In this document: positions 24,171-33,827 of the stretch, piece after piece
Layout of the letters: each line of letters begins with the position of its first letter
Position numbering within the stretch: position 1 is the stretch's first letter
NCBI GenBank assembly: GCA_949361645.1
Contig: OX442431.1
Location: forward strand, 2,847,122 to 2,911,121
Source: Spongilla lacustris
Taxonomy: Eukaryota > Porifera > Demospongiae > Spongillida > Spongillidae
DNA: 64,000 bases
Reading direction: 5' to 3'
Notes under the pieces: generated by a model
Told to the model about the DNA's origin: nothing
The model's database searches: none
Seen by the model: only the letters and a program-made list of their open reading frames with translations
Program-made: the position numbers and the translations under genes

Positions 24171-25520
24171 GTACTCACCCCACCCACAGTAACCTCTTAC
24201 CCCACACACAGTAAACTCTTTCCCCCCCACACACAGTAACCTCTTTCCCCCCACACACAGTAACCTCTTTCCCCCCACACACAGTAACCTCTTTCCCCCC
24301 ACACACAGTAACCTTTTTCCCCCCACACAGTAAACTCTTTCCCCCCACACACAGTAACCTCTTTCCCCCCACACACAGTAACCTCTTTCCCCACACACAG
24401 TAAATTTTCCCCCCACACACAGTAACCTCTTTCCCCCCACACACAGTAACCTCTTTCCCCCCACACACAGTAAATTTTCCCCCCCACACACAGTAACCTC
24501 TTTCCCCCCACACACAGTAACCTTTTTCCCCCCACACACAGTAAACTCTTTCCCCCCACACACAGTAACCTCTTTCCCCCCACACACAGTAACCTCTTTC
24601 CCCCCACACACAGTAACCTTTTTCCCCCCACACACAGTAAACTCTTTCCCCCCACACACAGTAACCTCTTTCCCCCCACACACAGTAACCTCTTTCCCCC
24701 CACACACAGTAACCTTTTCCCCCCACACAGTAAACTCTTTCCCCCCACACACAGTAACCTCTTTCCCCCCACACACAGTAACCTCATTCCCCCCCCACAC
24801 ACAGTAACCTCTTTCCCCCCACACACAGTAACCTCTTTCCCCCCACACACAGTAACCTTTTCCCCCCACACACAGTAACCTTTTCCCCCCACACAGTAAA
24901 CTCTTTCCCCCCCACACACAGTAACCTCTTTCCCCCCACACACAGTAACCTCATTCCCCCCCACACACAGTAACCTCATTCCCCCCCACACACAGTAACC
25001 TCTTTCCCCACACACAGTAAATTTTCCCCCCACACACAGTAACCTCTTTCCCCCCCCACACACAGTAACCTCTTTCCCCCCACACACAGTAACCTCTTTC
25101 CCCCCACACACAGTAACCTCTTTCCCCCCACACACAGTAACCTCTTTCCCCCCACACACAGTAACCTCTTTCCCCCCACACACAGTAACCTCTTTCCCCC
25201 CACACACAGTAACCTCTTTCCCCCCACACACAGTAACCTCTTTCCCCCCTCACACAGTAACCTCTTTCCCCCCACACACAGTAACCTCTTTCCCCCCACA
25301 CACAGTAACCTCTTTCCCCCCACACACAGTAACCTTTTTCCCCCCACACACAGTAAACTCTTTCCCCCCACACACAGTAAACTCTTTGCCCCCCCACACA
25401 CAGTAACCTCTTTCCCCCCCACATACAGTAACCTCTTTCCCCCCACATACAGTAAACTCTTTCCCCCCACACACAGTAAACTCTTTCCCCCCACACACAC
25501 AATATCCTCATCCCCCCACA
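24171..25520. repeat. 24-bp minisatellite, about 55 copies
   Basis: The unit is CCCCCCACACACAGTAACCTCTTT with small changes: C-run length 5-8, CCT or AAA before CTTT, occasional loss of two to four bases. It continues in degenerate form to about 25925. Long minus-strand frames full of repeated Trp-Gly-Glu and Val-Thr-Val-Cys units are only the translation of this array. Each unit ends in a pyrimidine tract plus CACACACAG, which resembles a 3' splice site. Confidence 0.95.
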
Positions 25521-25704
25521 CAACACAGCAGGCATGTATTCATAGAAGTTTCAGCGTTGCCTGGAAACTTGCCCCCCTTCCAAAATTAATTTTAATATCT
25601 AAGTGCACGTATTTGGTGAGACACAACCCTCACCCCCTTGCCGGTCAGCCCCGGCTTTGGGGGCAGGGACGGCCGCTGCCGCCCCTCCCATGGCATATGA
25701 AATG

Positions 25705-25860
25705 CCGCCACCCTTGCAACCCCCCCCCCCCCCCCCTAGTTTTCGTATAGACTGAAACCCCCCCCCCCCCCCGCCTCCCAGCTCATATATCAATTAATGT
25801 ACAAAGTTGGAACCCCTCCCCCTCTGAAATCCTGGATACGCCCCTGCACAGTAATCTCAT
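25705..25860. repeat. Poly-C tracts with CCTGGATACGCCCCTG end motif
   Basis: Two long C runs (25720-25737, 25757-25772) precede AAATCCTGGATACGCCCCTG near 25830. The same association occurs at 26917-26965 (AAATCCTGCATCCGCCCCTG) and 28586-28650 (CCTGGATCCGCCACTG). The shared end suggests one dispersed element family whose copies carry a homopolymer. Confidence 0.7.
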
Positions 25861-25929
25861 CCCCACACACCCTCAGAGAAAACTCTTTCCCACACAGTAA
25901 CCTCTCTTTCCCACACACACCTAACCTCA

Positions 25930-27300
25930 CCCCAAACACCCACACAGCAGCAGCTACCCCATATGTACATGTACATGTATGTATACATGCATCGCGTGAT
26001 GCACTAGCAGTTACACATGTTCATATAATAACACATAAGTACATAGAATGAATGTAACTTAACTTTTCAGTTTGTGCAACCTCTACCCAAACCAATCGAT
26101 CCACAGGACCACACAGTATTAGTAGCGTAACCTCTAGTAGCTCTACCATTTATTATCATACCTCTAGTTGTATCGGCTAATCCTTGTGGCGTGTCCTCCT
26201 GCTGTTTAAATCATGTTGGGCGTGGGCCGCGTGGCCCGACCTTCGTGTTTGGTCGCGAAGGTCACAGACTCAGCAACTACTGATCAGTAGTTCAAATCCA
26301 GTTCGCATCCTTAGGCGGTACTATTACTCACGTGCACGTGATAGCGATGTCTATGAATTGTAAATTAAGTGTAACATGTAATCCAGCTTTCTGGCTACAT
26401 GCATTGTACCAATTTGAGGAGTAACGTTGCGCGACTCCATTACATGTATTTATGACTGTCTTTTCGCATACAAATCGAATATATATAAGAAACAAGGTCA
26501 GTTGTAAATTTGTAATGATAGATTTGGTTGGCGCGAACACGAAACGCTACACATGTAATATGTCATGTGTGACAGTGAATTGCAGTAGTGAATTGAAGTA
26601 ACCAGTCAACTTAATTTACTGCATGTTTTGGTATCTTTCCGTGATAAGGAAATACAAAGGAAATTTCCCAAGACAATCAACACCGTATTTCCTTACGTTT
26701 CCAATCTAACTGAAACATATAAATTTGGTGTAGTGTTAATTGGCTCAAATAGCAAAGAAAAGCGCATGCATGTACCATGTAACAACACAGCCCGGCATGT
26801 AAATGCGTAAAACCACAATAGCTTGAAAACCAGAACGTAACTGAGTGGCACACATGCATTATGATTGCCTTAGTTTCCAATTAAATCTGTGGAAAAATTA
26901 GAATGCGCACCACAAAATTCCCCCCCCCCCCCCCCCCTCCTCGACAAAATCCTGCATCCGCCCCTGGTAAGAATGGCCAGAAAATATATTCAAGTTGGGT
27001 ACCTAAGACCATGCGCAAGATAGAGAACTGGTGGCCTCTTCACATTCATTTGTGTCTCGTTGCATGTGTGTTATGGAGTTGTTTTGTCCTGTTGGCTGGT
27101 GACCTTGGTGACCTTTACATGCTTTCCTCATGCATTCCTCGGATTCCTAGCTCTTGGGGCTGATTATATTACAAAGGCCACATACATGTAGCTGGTTCTC
27201 TAAAACTGATAATAGAAACACTACAACTAGTACTTTTTTATAGTTAGCTAACTAGCTAGCTAGCTCAAGACCCTTTAATGACTGACAACAGGTGATCTGG
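25930..27300. other. Intergenic; dispersed repeat copy at 26800-26905
   Basis: No supported gene. It contains a GGGCGTGG...GGCCCGACCTTCG segment at 26215-26245 that recurs near 60430 and 60640, and the second copy of the 20.4 kb dispersed repeat. Confidence 0.5.
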
Positions 27301-27314
27301 TGTGGCCTAGCGAT

Positions 27315-27796
27315 GCCATCTTGACCTCTCTGAATTTTAGGCTGGTGTAAAGTGGTTGTTAGGCATTGATAAGGCAAGCCAGCTGCATTTGACATTTAGT
27401 TACCATCGCTTAATCCAAGTATACCTTTAATGAATCGAGTGTGCATGACAGCAGGATCAGCAGCCTTAGGAGGTATCGATGCCTAACAACCACTTTACAC
27501 CAGCCTAAAATTCAGTGCAGAGAGGGACCAGGACATCAACAGTTCGAGTATGTCATGGTCATGCTCATGAACACTCCCTGCCTCTACATGGGCACCAACA
27601 CCTGCAAGACTCAAGAAATACATCTCGTAGTCTGTTGTGGGGGGGAGACCACGTCACCTCTATGCCTGCAGGTTAATGCATGATGAACCGAGAGTTCCAA
27701 ACAGTGAGGAGGACAGTATGGATATTTGGCACCTTGCGAGGTATCAATGCCTAAAAACCACTTTACACCAGCCTAAAATTCAGAGGGGTCAAGATG
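27315..27796. repeat. Inverted-repeat unit with a third internal copy
   Basis: The 56-bp segment at 27315-27370 (containing CTGAATTTTAGGCTGGTGTA and AAGTGGTTGTTAGGCATTGAT) is found reversed at 27740-27796 and again reversed at 27470-27515. This looks like a fold-back element or a rearranged MITE. No protein is recognised between the copies. Confidence 0.8.
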
Positions 27797-28189
27797 GAGA
27801 TTGAGCCCTGGCGCTGGGACAACTTGGAGCCATCAGCCATGCAGAAGTATGGCAAGAAGAAGCAGATATGCAGTCTAAGTCTGTCTGGCAAAATTATTAT
27901 TATATAAATAACTGTAATTTTCCTAGCTAGGTACATTCATATAAGTATGGAAAGAACTTAGCAATGTCAAAAGAAATTATCAAGCTCAGCTGTTAGGGGC
28001 CCTGCTAGAAAATGCAGTATGCTCATGCAATTATTAACAGTGATCTGGAGGGCAGTCTGGACCACTGCAGCATTTGTCAAAGTTCATCCCCGTGGAACTG
28101 AATAGATAACAATCAGTTTCTGTTCATCTATATTGGATATTCAGAAATGTGGAGAAATAAATGGTGCTTTTACTCAATATTACAGGCAT

Positions 28190-28690
28190 GCGGGGTGCAC
28201 GCGTGTGTAGAGAAAATGGTATTCTACAATACCCGCCGCACGAGCTGAAACTTATAATGAGCGGTATGCACTCTTAAGCCTGCTCGTAAGGCATACGTAC
28301 TATACTGCGCCTGTTCATACGAGATTTTAGGTAAGAACTCCTGCTCCTGCTCCTGGTTTTAGGTAGTAACTCCTGCTCCTGCTCCTGGTTTTAGCTACAC
28401 CCATTCCAAAGTACAATAGGTTGTACAGATAGATCGGAAATTTAACTACATCCTGTGGGCTGGGACATTTATAACAATCACTCCACCTACCACTATTGGA
28501 AGGATCGTTGCGCCGTTAACGCGCTCAGTACAGTATCGTCGTGCGTACCGTAAGAAGTCATTAATTTTTAATAACAGGTTTTGCAGGGGGGGGGGGGGGG
28601 GGGTATACCCCCGCCCCCCCCCCCCCCCCCCCCCTGGATCCGCCACTGCGGTTCGGTCTCCCACCTTCAGCACCCTGCACAGGCCTCAGG
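28190..28690. other. Non-coding stretch with short tandem duplication and GC homopolymer block
   Basis: CTCCTGCTCCTGCTCCTGGTTTT is present twice at 28338-28395. At 28586-28635 a G run is followed by GTATACCCC and a C run, which can pair as a hairpin. It abuts the 3' end of the BEL/Pao remnant. Confidence 0.6.
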
Positions 28691-28739
28691 TATGCTGTTC
28701 AATTCAGGACCACAAGGTTTCTGATCTGGCTCACAAACA

Positions 28740-30440
28740 TGCTGAGGTACCTTCAACCAGGATCCTATTTTACTTGGTTCGGTACCTTCAAGTGACAACT
28801 CCCCTTGATGGGAGATCAGCTGGGTTTACATAACTGCAACAGTGATGTATGACTCTCTCTCACCCTGTTCTCCACAAACTGCTTCCACTCTTTGTCATAG
28901 CCCCTTATCCAATACAAGACTATCTTCAAGTCAGTATAGCAGGATGTCTTGTCAAATTTCTGTTCAGGCTGTAGTGCTAGCATGATAATTGAAAGAAGAT
29001 GTGCCAAAAGAAGGGCAGCTAGCAGCTCCAGTCTGGGAATAGTCAGTGCATGAGTTCAGGGGAGCAACTCTGGTCCTCGAAGCAACAAATCGGATTGTAC
29101 ACTTGCCGGCAGAACCTACTTTAATGAACACACTGCGGCATATCATGCCCTTTGCAATGCATCACAAAATCCAATTAATTCACAGTTATACGGTTCTTCA
29201 ACATCGTGGAAGTAACACCTTGAAATGTGGAGAAGGCGGGAGTGGTTCTTACATTCTTATCAGCAATATCTTCCACTTCAGCAACAGCTCTCCTTCTAAT
29301 TGGTCATCCCAATCTAATCTTGCTGCACAAAAGTAGCTTGAAGCATACTGTCCAAAATGAAAGGATGCCCATGGGATCATACATGCTTGCAGAGAGACCA
29401 ATAACATTCCTCTTGGTAGGATGTATGGTAACAGCCACCTTGTAGAGGTTGCCAAGGGGAAAATCAAGTCTTTCTCCTAAGGTGTTCTTGGTGTATGATT
29501 CGTCAACACAGGTCACAGGTTCAAGCTGAGGAACTTGAACCCCATGGTGGTCCTGAGAAGACATGCGTGCCTGAAGGGTTGGAGAGTTGGACATGAATTT
29601 CCTGAGAGTGAATCCTGCTTGGCTCAAACACTGTCTTGACTTCTCGTACAGCTCAAGTGCCTTGGGTTTAGTCTTCTCTCCAAAGGTGAGGTCATTTACA
29701 TAGTGGAGCGATTGAATTTCTCAACAAAGGAATGATCTCCATCTCTGTAGCCTTCGACATGCTTTCTAATCGTCGCGTTGAGAAGGGATGGGCTTGCCAA
29801 CACTCCAAACACTACTCTGGTGAAGCACGTGACAACTAGTCTAGGAAGCTGTGCCGTGATGTCATCTACCCACAGAAACCTTAAAGCATTGCAGTCATCT
29901 TCTGCTACAGACACTATAAGAAAGGCCTTCTCTATGTCTGCAGTCACAACTATCTGAAAGAGACGGAATCTCAGAAGAATATGTCCTAAATGTTCTGGCC
30001 AAACGTCGGTCCAGCATACATACAATCATTTAGAGATGGTCCATTACTCCTTGCCAATGCATCATAAACGATGCACAGCTTAGTCATCAGCTTATCCTCC
30101 CGTATTACTGCATGATGAAGAAGGTAGTGCATTGCTCCAATGGGTCCAGCATCAGAAGGATCAACTGTTTCCACTATGCCTTGTCTGAGCTGGTCTTGAA
30201 TGATCTCATCGTACTGGGTTAGGATGTGTGGTGATTGCTGGAGTCTCTTAAGCAGATTGAAGAGTTGCCTCTGGCTAAGTTCAAGGTTATCTGGCAGCAT
30301 GATGTGTGGAGACTTCCAAGGCAGCCATATACAATAGCGATCACCACGGAAGGATACATCTTCAAGAAATTTCTCGTACACAGATTCTTCACCCTCCTTG
30401 ATTCAAAAAGTGTCAAGGTCCCAAAATGCCTGTAACTTCA
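28740..30440 (-). pseudogene. BEL/Pao retrotransposon pol remnant
   Basis: Minus-strand pieces in BEL/Pao order. A stop-interrupted FWDLD start lies near 30415, and GIVETVDPSDAGPIGAMHYLLHHAV and SNGPSLNDCMYAGP lie at 30050-30200. ADIEKAFLIVSVAEDD and a YVND version of the reverse-transcriptase YVDD box (near 29695) follow. AGFTLRKFMSNS and DPMGILS lie at 29340-29630. RLELLAALLLAHLL and a TDLKIVLYWIRGYDKEWKQFVENR segment lie at 28816-29010. The frame changes near 30000 and near 29690, and an in-frame TGA lies near 30410. The changed catalytic Asp and the breaks mean it is inactive. No LTRs were identified. Confidence 0.85.
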
Positions 30441-31200
30441 TCTCTAGAGGAATGAGCTCTTGCTAAATTAATTTACATATCTGACAAGAGTTAATACACC
30501 CTGCAGCAAATAATATGTATACCACTCAAACAGCACACAATAACCTACACATACAATCAGAGACATTGACACACACACAGACTTTATTCAGCAAAATTTG
30601 TTAAGCCTGCATAAGTATAAACCACAAATACATGTACATATAGTCCATGGACCACACCTACTCTAGTAGCACAGGGTCCCTGGCATTCTCCATAGTCCTC
30701 AGGTAGTTGGGATCATCTTCACCCACTGCGGCCCTCCATACTTGCATAGACCCTCATCACTTATACAGTTCTTCATGGAGATGTTGTCCCAGGGAAATGA
30801 ACTAACCACACATCACCAGGATGTCAGAGGCCCAAGGCACCCATAGGTCTCCATGGTGGTTGTACTGTAAGAGGCTCAAAAGAGACAGTACATAACCATG
30901 AACCCCTGTGGGATATTACATTTACACAACACACAGGGACACACTTACACACACCAGGGACACACCTGCACACACCAGGGACACACCTACACACACCAGG
31001 GACACAGCTACACACACCAGGGACACACCTACACACACCAGGGACACAGCTACACACACCAGGGACACACCTACACACATGTTCATCTGCAAAATAGCTT
31101 TTTAAAAGATGCTCATATGCAAGATCAGTTCAAACTAAATAGTCACTAAATCTCTAGAGAGTCACTACACATCTATAAGCAGCTAAAGCAAGCCATTCAG
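30441..31200. other. Non-coding stretch with 21-bp minisatellite
   Basis: Downstream flank of the micro-exon gene on the minus strand. No AATAAA-type signal was seen in the first 200 bp after its stop. Otherwise only the minisatellite at 30940-31078. Confidence 0.5.
30940..31078. repeat. 21-bp minisatellite, about 6.5 copies
   Basis: The unit is ACACACCAGGGACACACCTAC, alternating with a version ending CAGCTAC, so a 42-bp higher-order period is visible. Confidence 0.92.
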
Positions 31201-33764
31201 TCAATGTTCTTGTACGGTTCTCTTTGCCTGTTTGAAGGGAGATGCATGTGCACACAACATTAACAGAGCTTCAAACTCACAGTCATTAGTTGTTTGGCTT
31301 TTGCAGTTCATTGTGAAATGAAAATGAAACAGTAGAGTATAGCACAATAAAACATACAATACAAACAAATTTGATTTACAAATTTCATCAATGCATCAAG
31401 AAATTAAATTATCATGTGTGTAAAAATGGAAAATGCATTAGTTTGATACTTACACACTAATAATATCCATGGTGATGAGGAACAATAAGGAGATATGATA
31501 AGGTTGCCATGGGAAACACAACACTATTGATACTTACACACTGCATCATACATCATGTTGACAAGGGGTACAAGTAGGCAGTTTAATATCCAATGACAAA
31601 TATAACATTGTTTGCACTTACACACTATATCACAGTGTGCATAGAGGAAGGAATAAGTAGGCATTGTAAAGGTGCAATGGGAAATGCAACATAATTGATA
31701 CTTATACCTCCTGCATTGTTCATAATAGTATCCATGGCCACAAGGAATACATAGGCATTGTAAAGGTGCATGCAACATCATTGATACTTACTTTCTGCAT
31801 TGTTTATAATAGTATCCATGGCAGCAAGGAATAAGTAGGCATTGTAAAGGTGCAATGGGAAATGCAACATCATTGATACTTACCTCCTGCATTGTTCCTA
31901 AAAGTATCCATGGCAACAAGGAATAAGTAGGCATTGTAAAGGTGCAATGGGAAATGTAACATCATTGATACTTACCGACTGCATTGTTCATAATATAGTA
32001 TCCATGGCAGCAAGGAATATGTAGATATTGTAAAGGTGCAATGGGAAATGCAACATCATTGATACTTACAGGCTGCATTATTCATATGGCAACAAGGAAT
32101 ATATAGTTTTGTTAACATGCAATGTGAAATGCCACATCATTGATACTTACAAACTGCATTGTTCATATTAGCATCCATGGCAACAAGTTTTGTTAACATT
32201 TAATGTGAAATGCCACATCATTGATACGTACCCACTGCGATAATAGTATCCATGGCAACGAGGAATAAGTAGGATTGTAAATGTATGCTACATGTACATC
32301 ATTGATACTTACGTGCTGCATTGTTCAAAATAGTATCCATGGCAAAAATGAATAAGTAGGCATTGTAAAGGTGCAATGGAAAATGCAACATCATTGATAC
32401 TTACACACTGAATTGGTAATATATGTTAATTGTATAAATCCATGGTGACAAGGTCTGGATGATTAAATATGTTAAGATGAATAGGAAATTACTTACGCCC
32501 TACATCCATGGTGATAAGGAAGAAGTGGGCATTGTAAAGGTGCAATGGGAAATGAAACATCATTGATACTTACCGCCTACATTGTTCATAATAGTATCCA
32601 TGACAACAAGGAATAAGTAGGATTGTAAAGGTGCAATGGGAAATGTTACATCATTGATACGTACACCGCACTGCATTGTTCAAAATAGCATCCATGGCAA
32701 CAAGGAATATATAGGATTGTAAAGGTGCTATGGGAAATATTACATCATTGATACTTACCTCCTGCATTGTTCATAATAGTATCCATGGCAACAGGGAATA
32801 AGTAGGATTGTAAAGGTGCAATGGGAAATGTAACATCATTGATACTTACGATCTGCATTGTTCGTAATAGTATCCATGGCAACAAGGAATAAGTAGGCAT
32901 TGTAAGGTGCTTTGGGAACTGTAACATCATTGATACTTACAGGCTGCATTTTTCACAATATAGTATCCATGACAACAAGGAATATGTAGACATCGTAAAG
33001 GTGCAATGGAAAATGCAACATCACTGATACTTACCCACTGCATTTTTTATAATAGTATCCATGGCAACAAAAAATATGTAGACATCGAAATGGTGCAATG
33101 GAAAATGCAACATCTTTGATACTTACACTCTGCATTGTTCATAATAGTATCCATGGCAGCAAGGAATATGTAGACATTGTAAAGGTGCAGTGGGAAATGC
33201 TTGATACTTTCTGCATTGTTCATAATAGTATCCAAGGCAACAAGGAAAAAGTAGGATTGTAAAAGTGCAATGGGAAACGCAACATCATTGATACTTACCC
33301 GCTGCATTGTTTATAATAGTATCCATGGCAACAAGGAATAAGTAGGCATTGTAAGGTGCAAATCCGTGCAATGGAAAATGCAGCATCATTGATACTTACA
33401 CACTGGATTGGCAATGTTCAATGGCCAAAATAAGTAGTAATGCATGGAACAATGGAATATATAGCATCATGAAAGAATAACAACTCATTCATACTTACGG
33501 TGACACCGGCAACCGTCAAGCGTTCTGCACCCAAATAAATTAGTATACATGGATTATAATTAATACAACCAGTGCCACTATACCCTTTAGGTTAGCCGAT
33601 AATCGGTTATTGTGACTTGGACCTCGTACAACCACGTCTTCAACTGGATTGTTCAGTTGTTGCTGCATGAAATCGTCTTCTGGGTCCTTTAAGCGCTGGG
33701 GACGTCGACGCGCGTCGGTGAATAGCGCCAGTAGGGTCACAATTAGAGCCAGTTCCTTCAGCAT
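31201..33764 (-). CDS. Secreted small-protein gene built of one-codon micro-exons
   Basis: Exon 1 (33764-33584) starts MLKELALIVTLLALFTDA, a signal peptide, then a basic/acidic pro-region. A 59-nt intron (GTATAG, TACTAAT branch, TGCAG) leads to exon 2 (33524-33499, 26 nt), which ends in phase 0. Then come 23 micro-exons, each between CAG/TAG and GT. 33400-33402 TGT; 33299-33301 CGG; 33208-33210 AAA (weak GTATCA donor); 33127-33129 AGT; 33035-33037 TGG; 32941-32943 CCT; 32850-32852 ATC; 32759-32761 GAG; 32665-32670 TGC,GGT; 32574-32576 GCG; 32497-32499 GGC; 32405-32407 TGT; 32313-32315 CAC; 32232-32234 TGG; 32151-32153 TTT; 32070-32072 CCT; 31976-31978 TCG; 31884-31886 GAG; 31792-31794 AAA; 31708-31710 GAG; 31622-31624 TGT; 31538-31540 TGT; 31454-31456 TGT. 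The last exon is 31227-31201, after a CAG, with eight codons and TGA. The coding sum is 306 nt, 101 residues, with six Cys in the micro-exon part. The Cys-rich secreted form is compatible with a hormone-, defence- or venom-type peptide; function unknown. Confidence 0.72.
31454..33498 (-). repeat. Tandem array of ~23 miniature introns separated by single codons
   Basis: Repeat unit about 92 bp (74-98). Read on the minus strand, each unit begins GTAAGTATCAATGATG, continues through CATTTCCCATTGCACC and a pyrimidine-rich stretch to ATGGATACTATTATGAACAA, and closes TGCAG, followed by three free bases. Intron lengths from the boundaries range from 74 to 98 nt, plus a 226-nt final one. The units nearest 31.45-31.65, 32.15-32.25 and 32.40-32.50 kb are the most diverged. 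GTACGT replaces GTAAGT at 32228-32231 and 32661-32664. The conserved splice signals around a changing triplet are seen directly; splicing itself is inferred. Confidence 0.93.
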
Positions 33765-33802
33765 TCTCTGCCGTTCAGTCGGCTGTCGTAAGGGAATGGA
33801 AA

Positions 33803-33827
33803 TGCGACTGAACAATTTGTTTAAATA
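33803..33827 (-). promoter_or_regulatory. Candidate TATA box and initiator of the micro-exon gene
   Basis: TATTTAAA (minus strand, 33827-33820) lies about 60 bp before the ATG at 33764, with an initiator-like TTCAGTC at about 33809-33803. This would give a 5' leader of roughly 40 nt. Weak evidence by sequence alone. Confidence 0.4.

Noticed and set aside
24081..25535. Long minus-strand frames of 180-340 codons with repeated Gly-Glu-Arg-Gly-Tyr-Cys units
   Set aside because: All three frames are open because the 24-bp minisatellite has no stop on that strand; no start context, no non-repeat domain.
26200..26310. tRNA gene suggested by a B-box-like AGTTCAAATCC
   Set aside because: No cloverleaf could be folded and no A box at proper distance; at most a SINE-like trace.
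32745..33307. Minus-strand open frames through two or three repeat units (60-86 codons)
   Set aside because: They read through predicted introns, are broken by unit-length changes, and have no start context.
31441..33480. CRISPR-like regularly spaced repeats
   Set aside because: The variable part is only three bases, the context is eukaryotic, and splice signals explain the conserved borders.
31441..33480. Plain neutral minisatellite
   Set aside because: Conserved donor, branch-like and acceptor signals around a variable triplet, codon-sized spacing, phase match with flanking exons and a terminal stop exon are not expected from a neutral repeat; not fully excluded without RNA.
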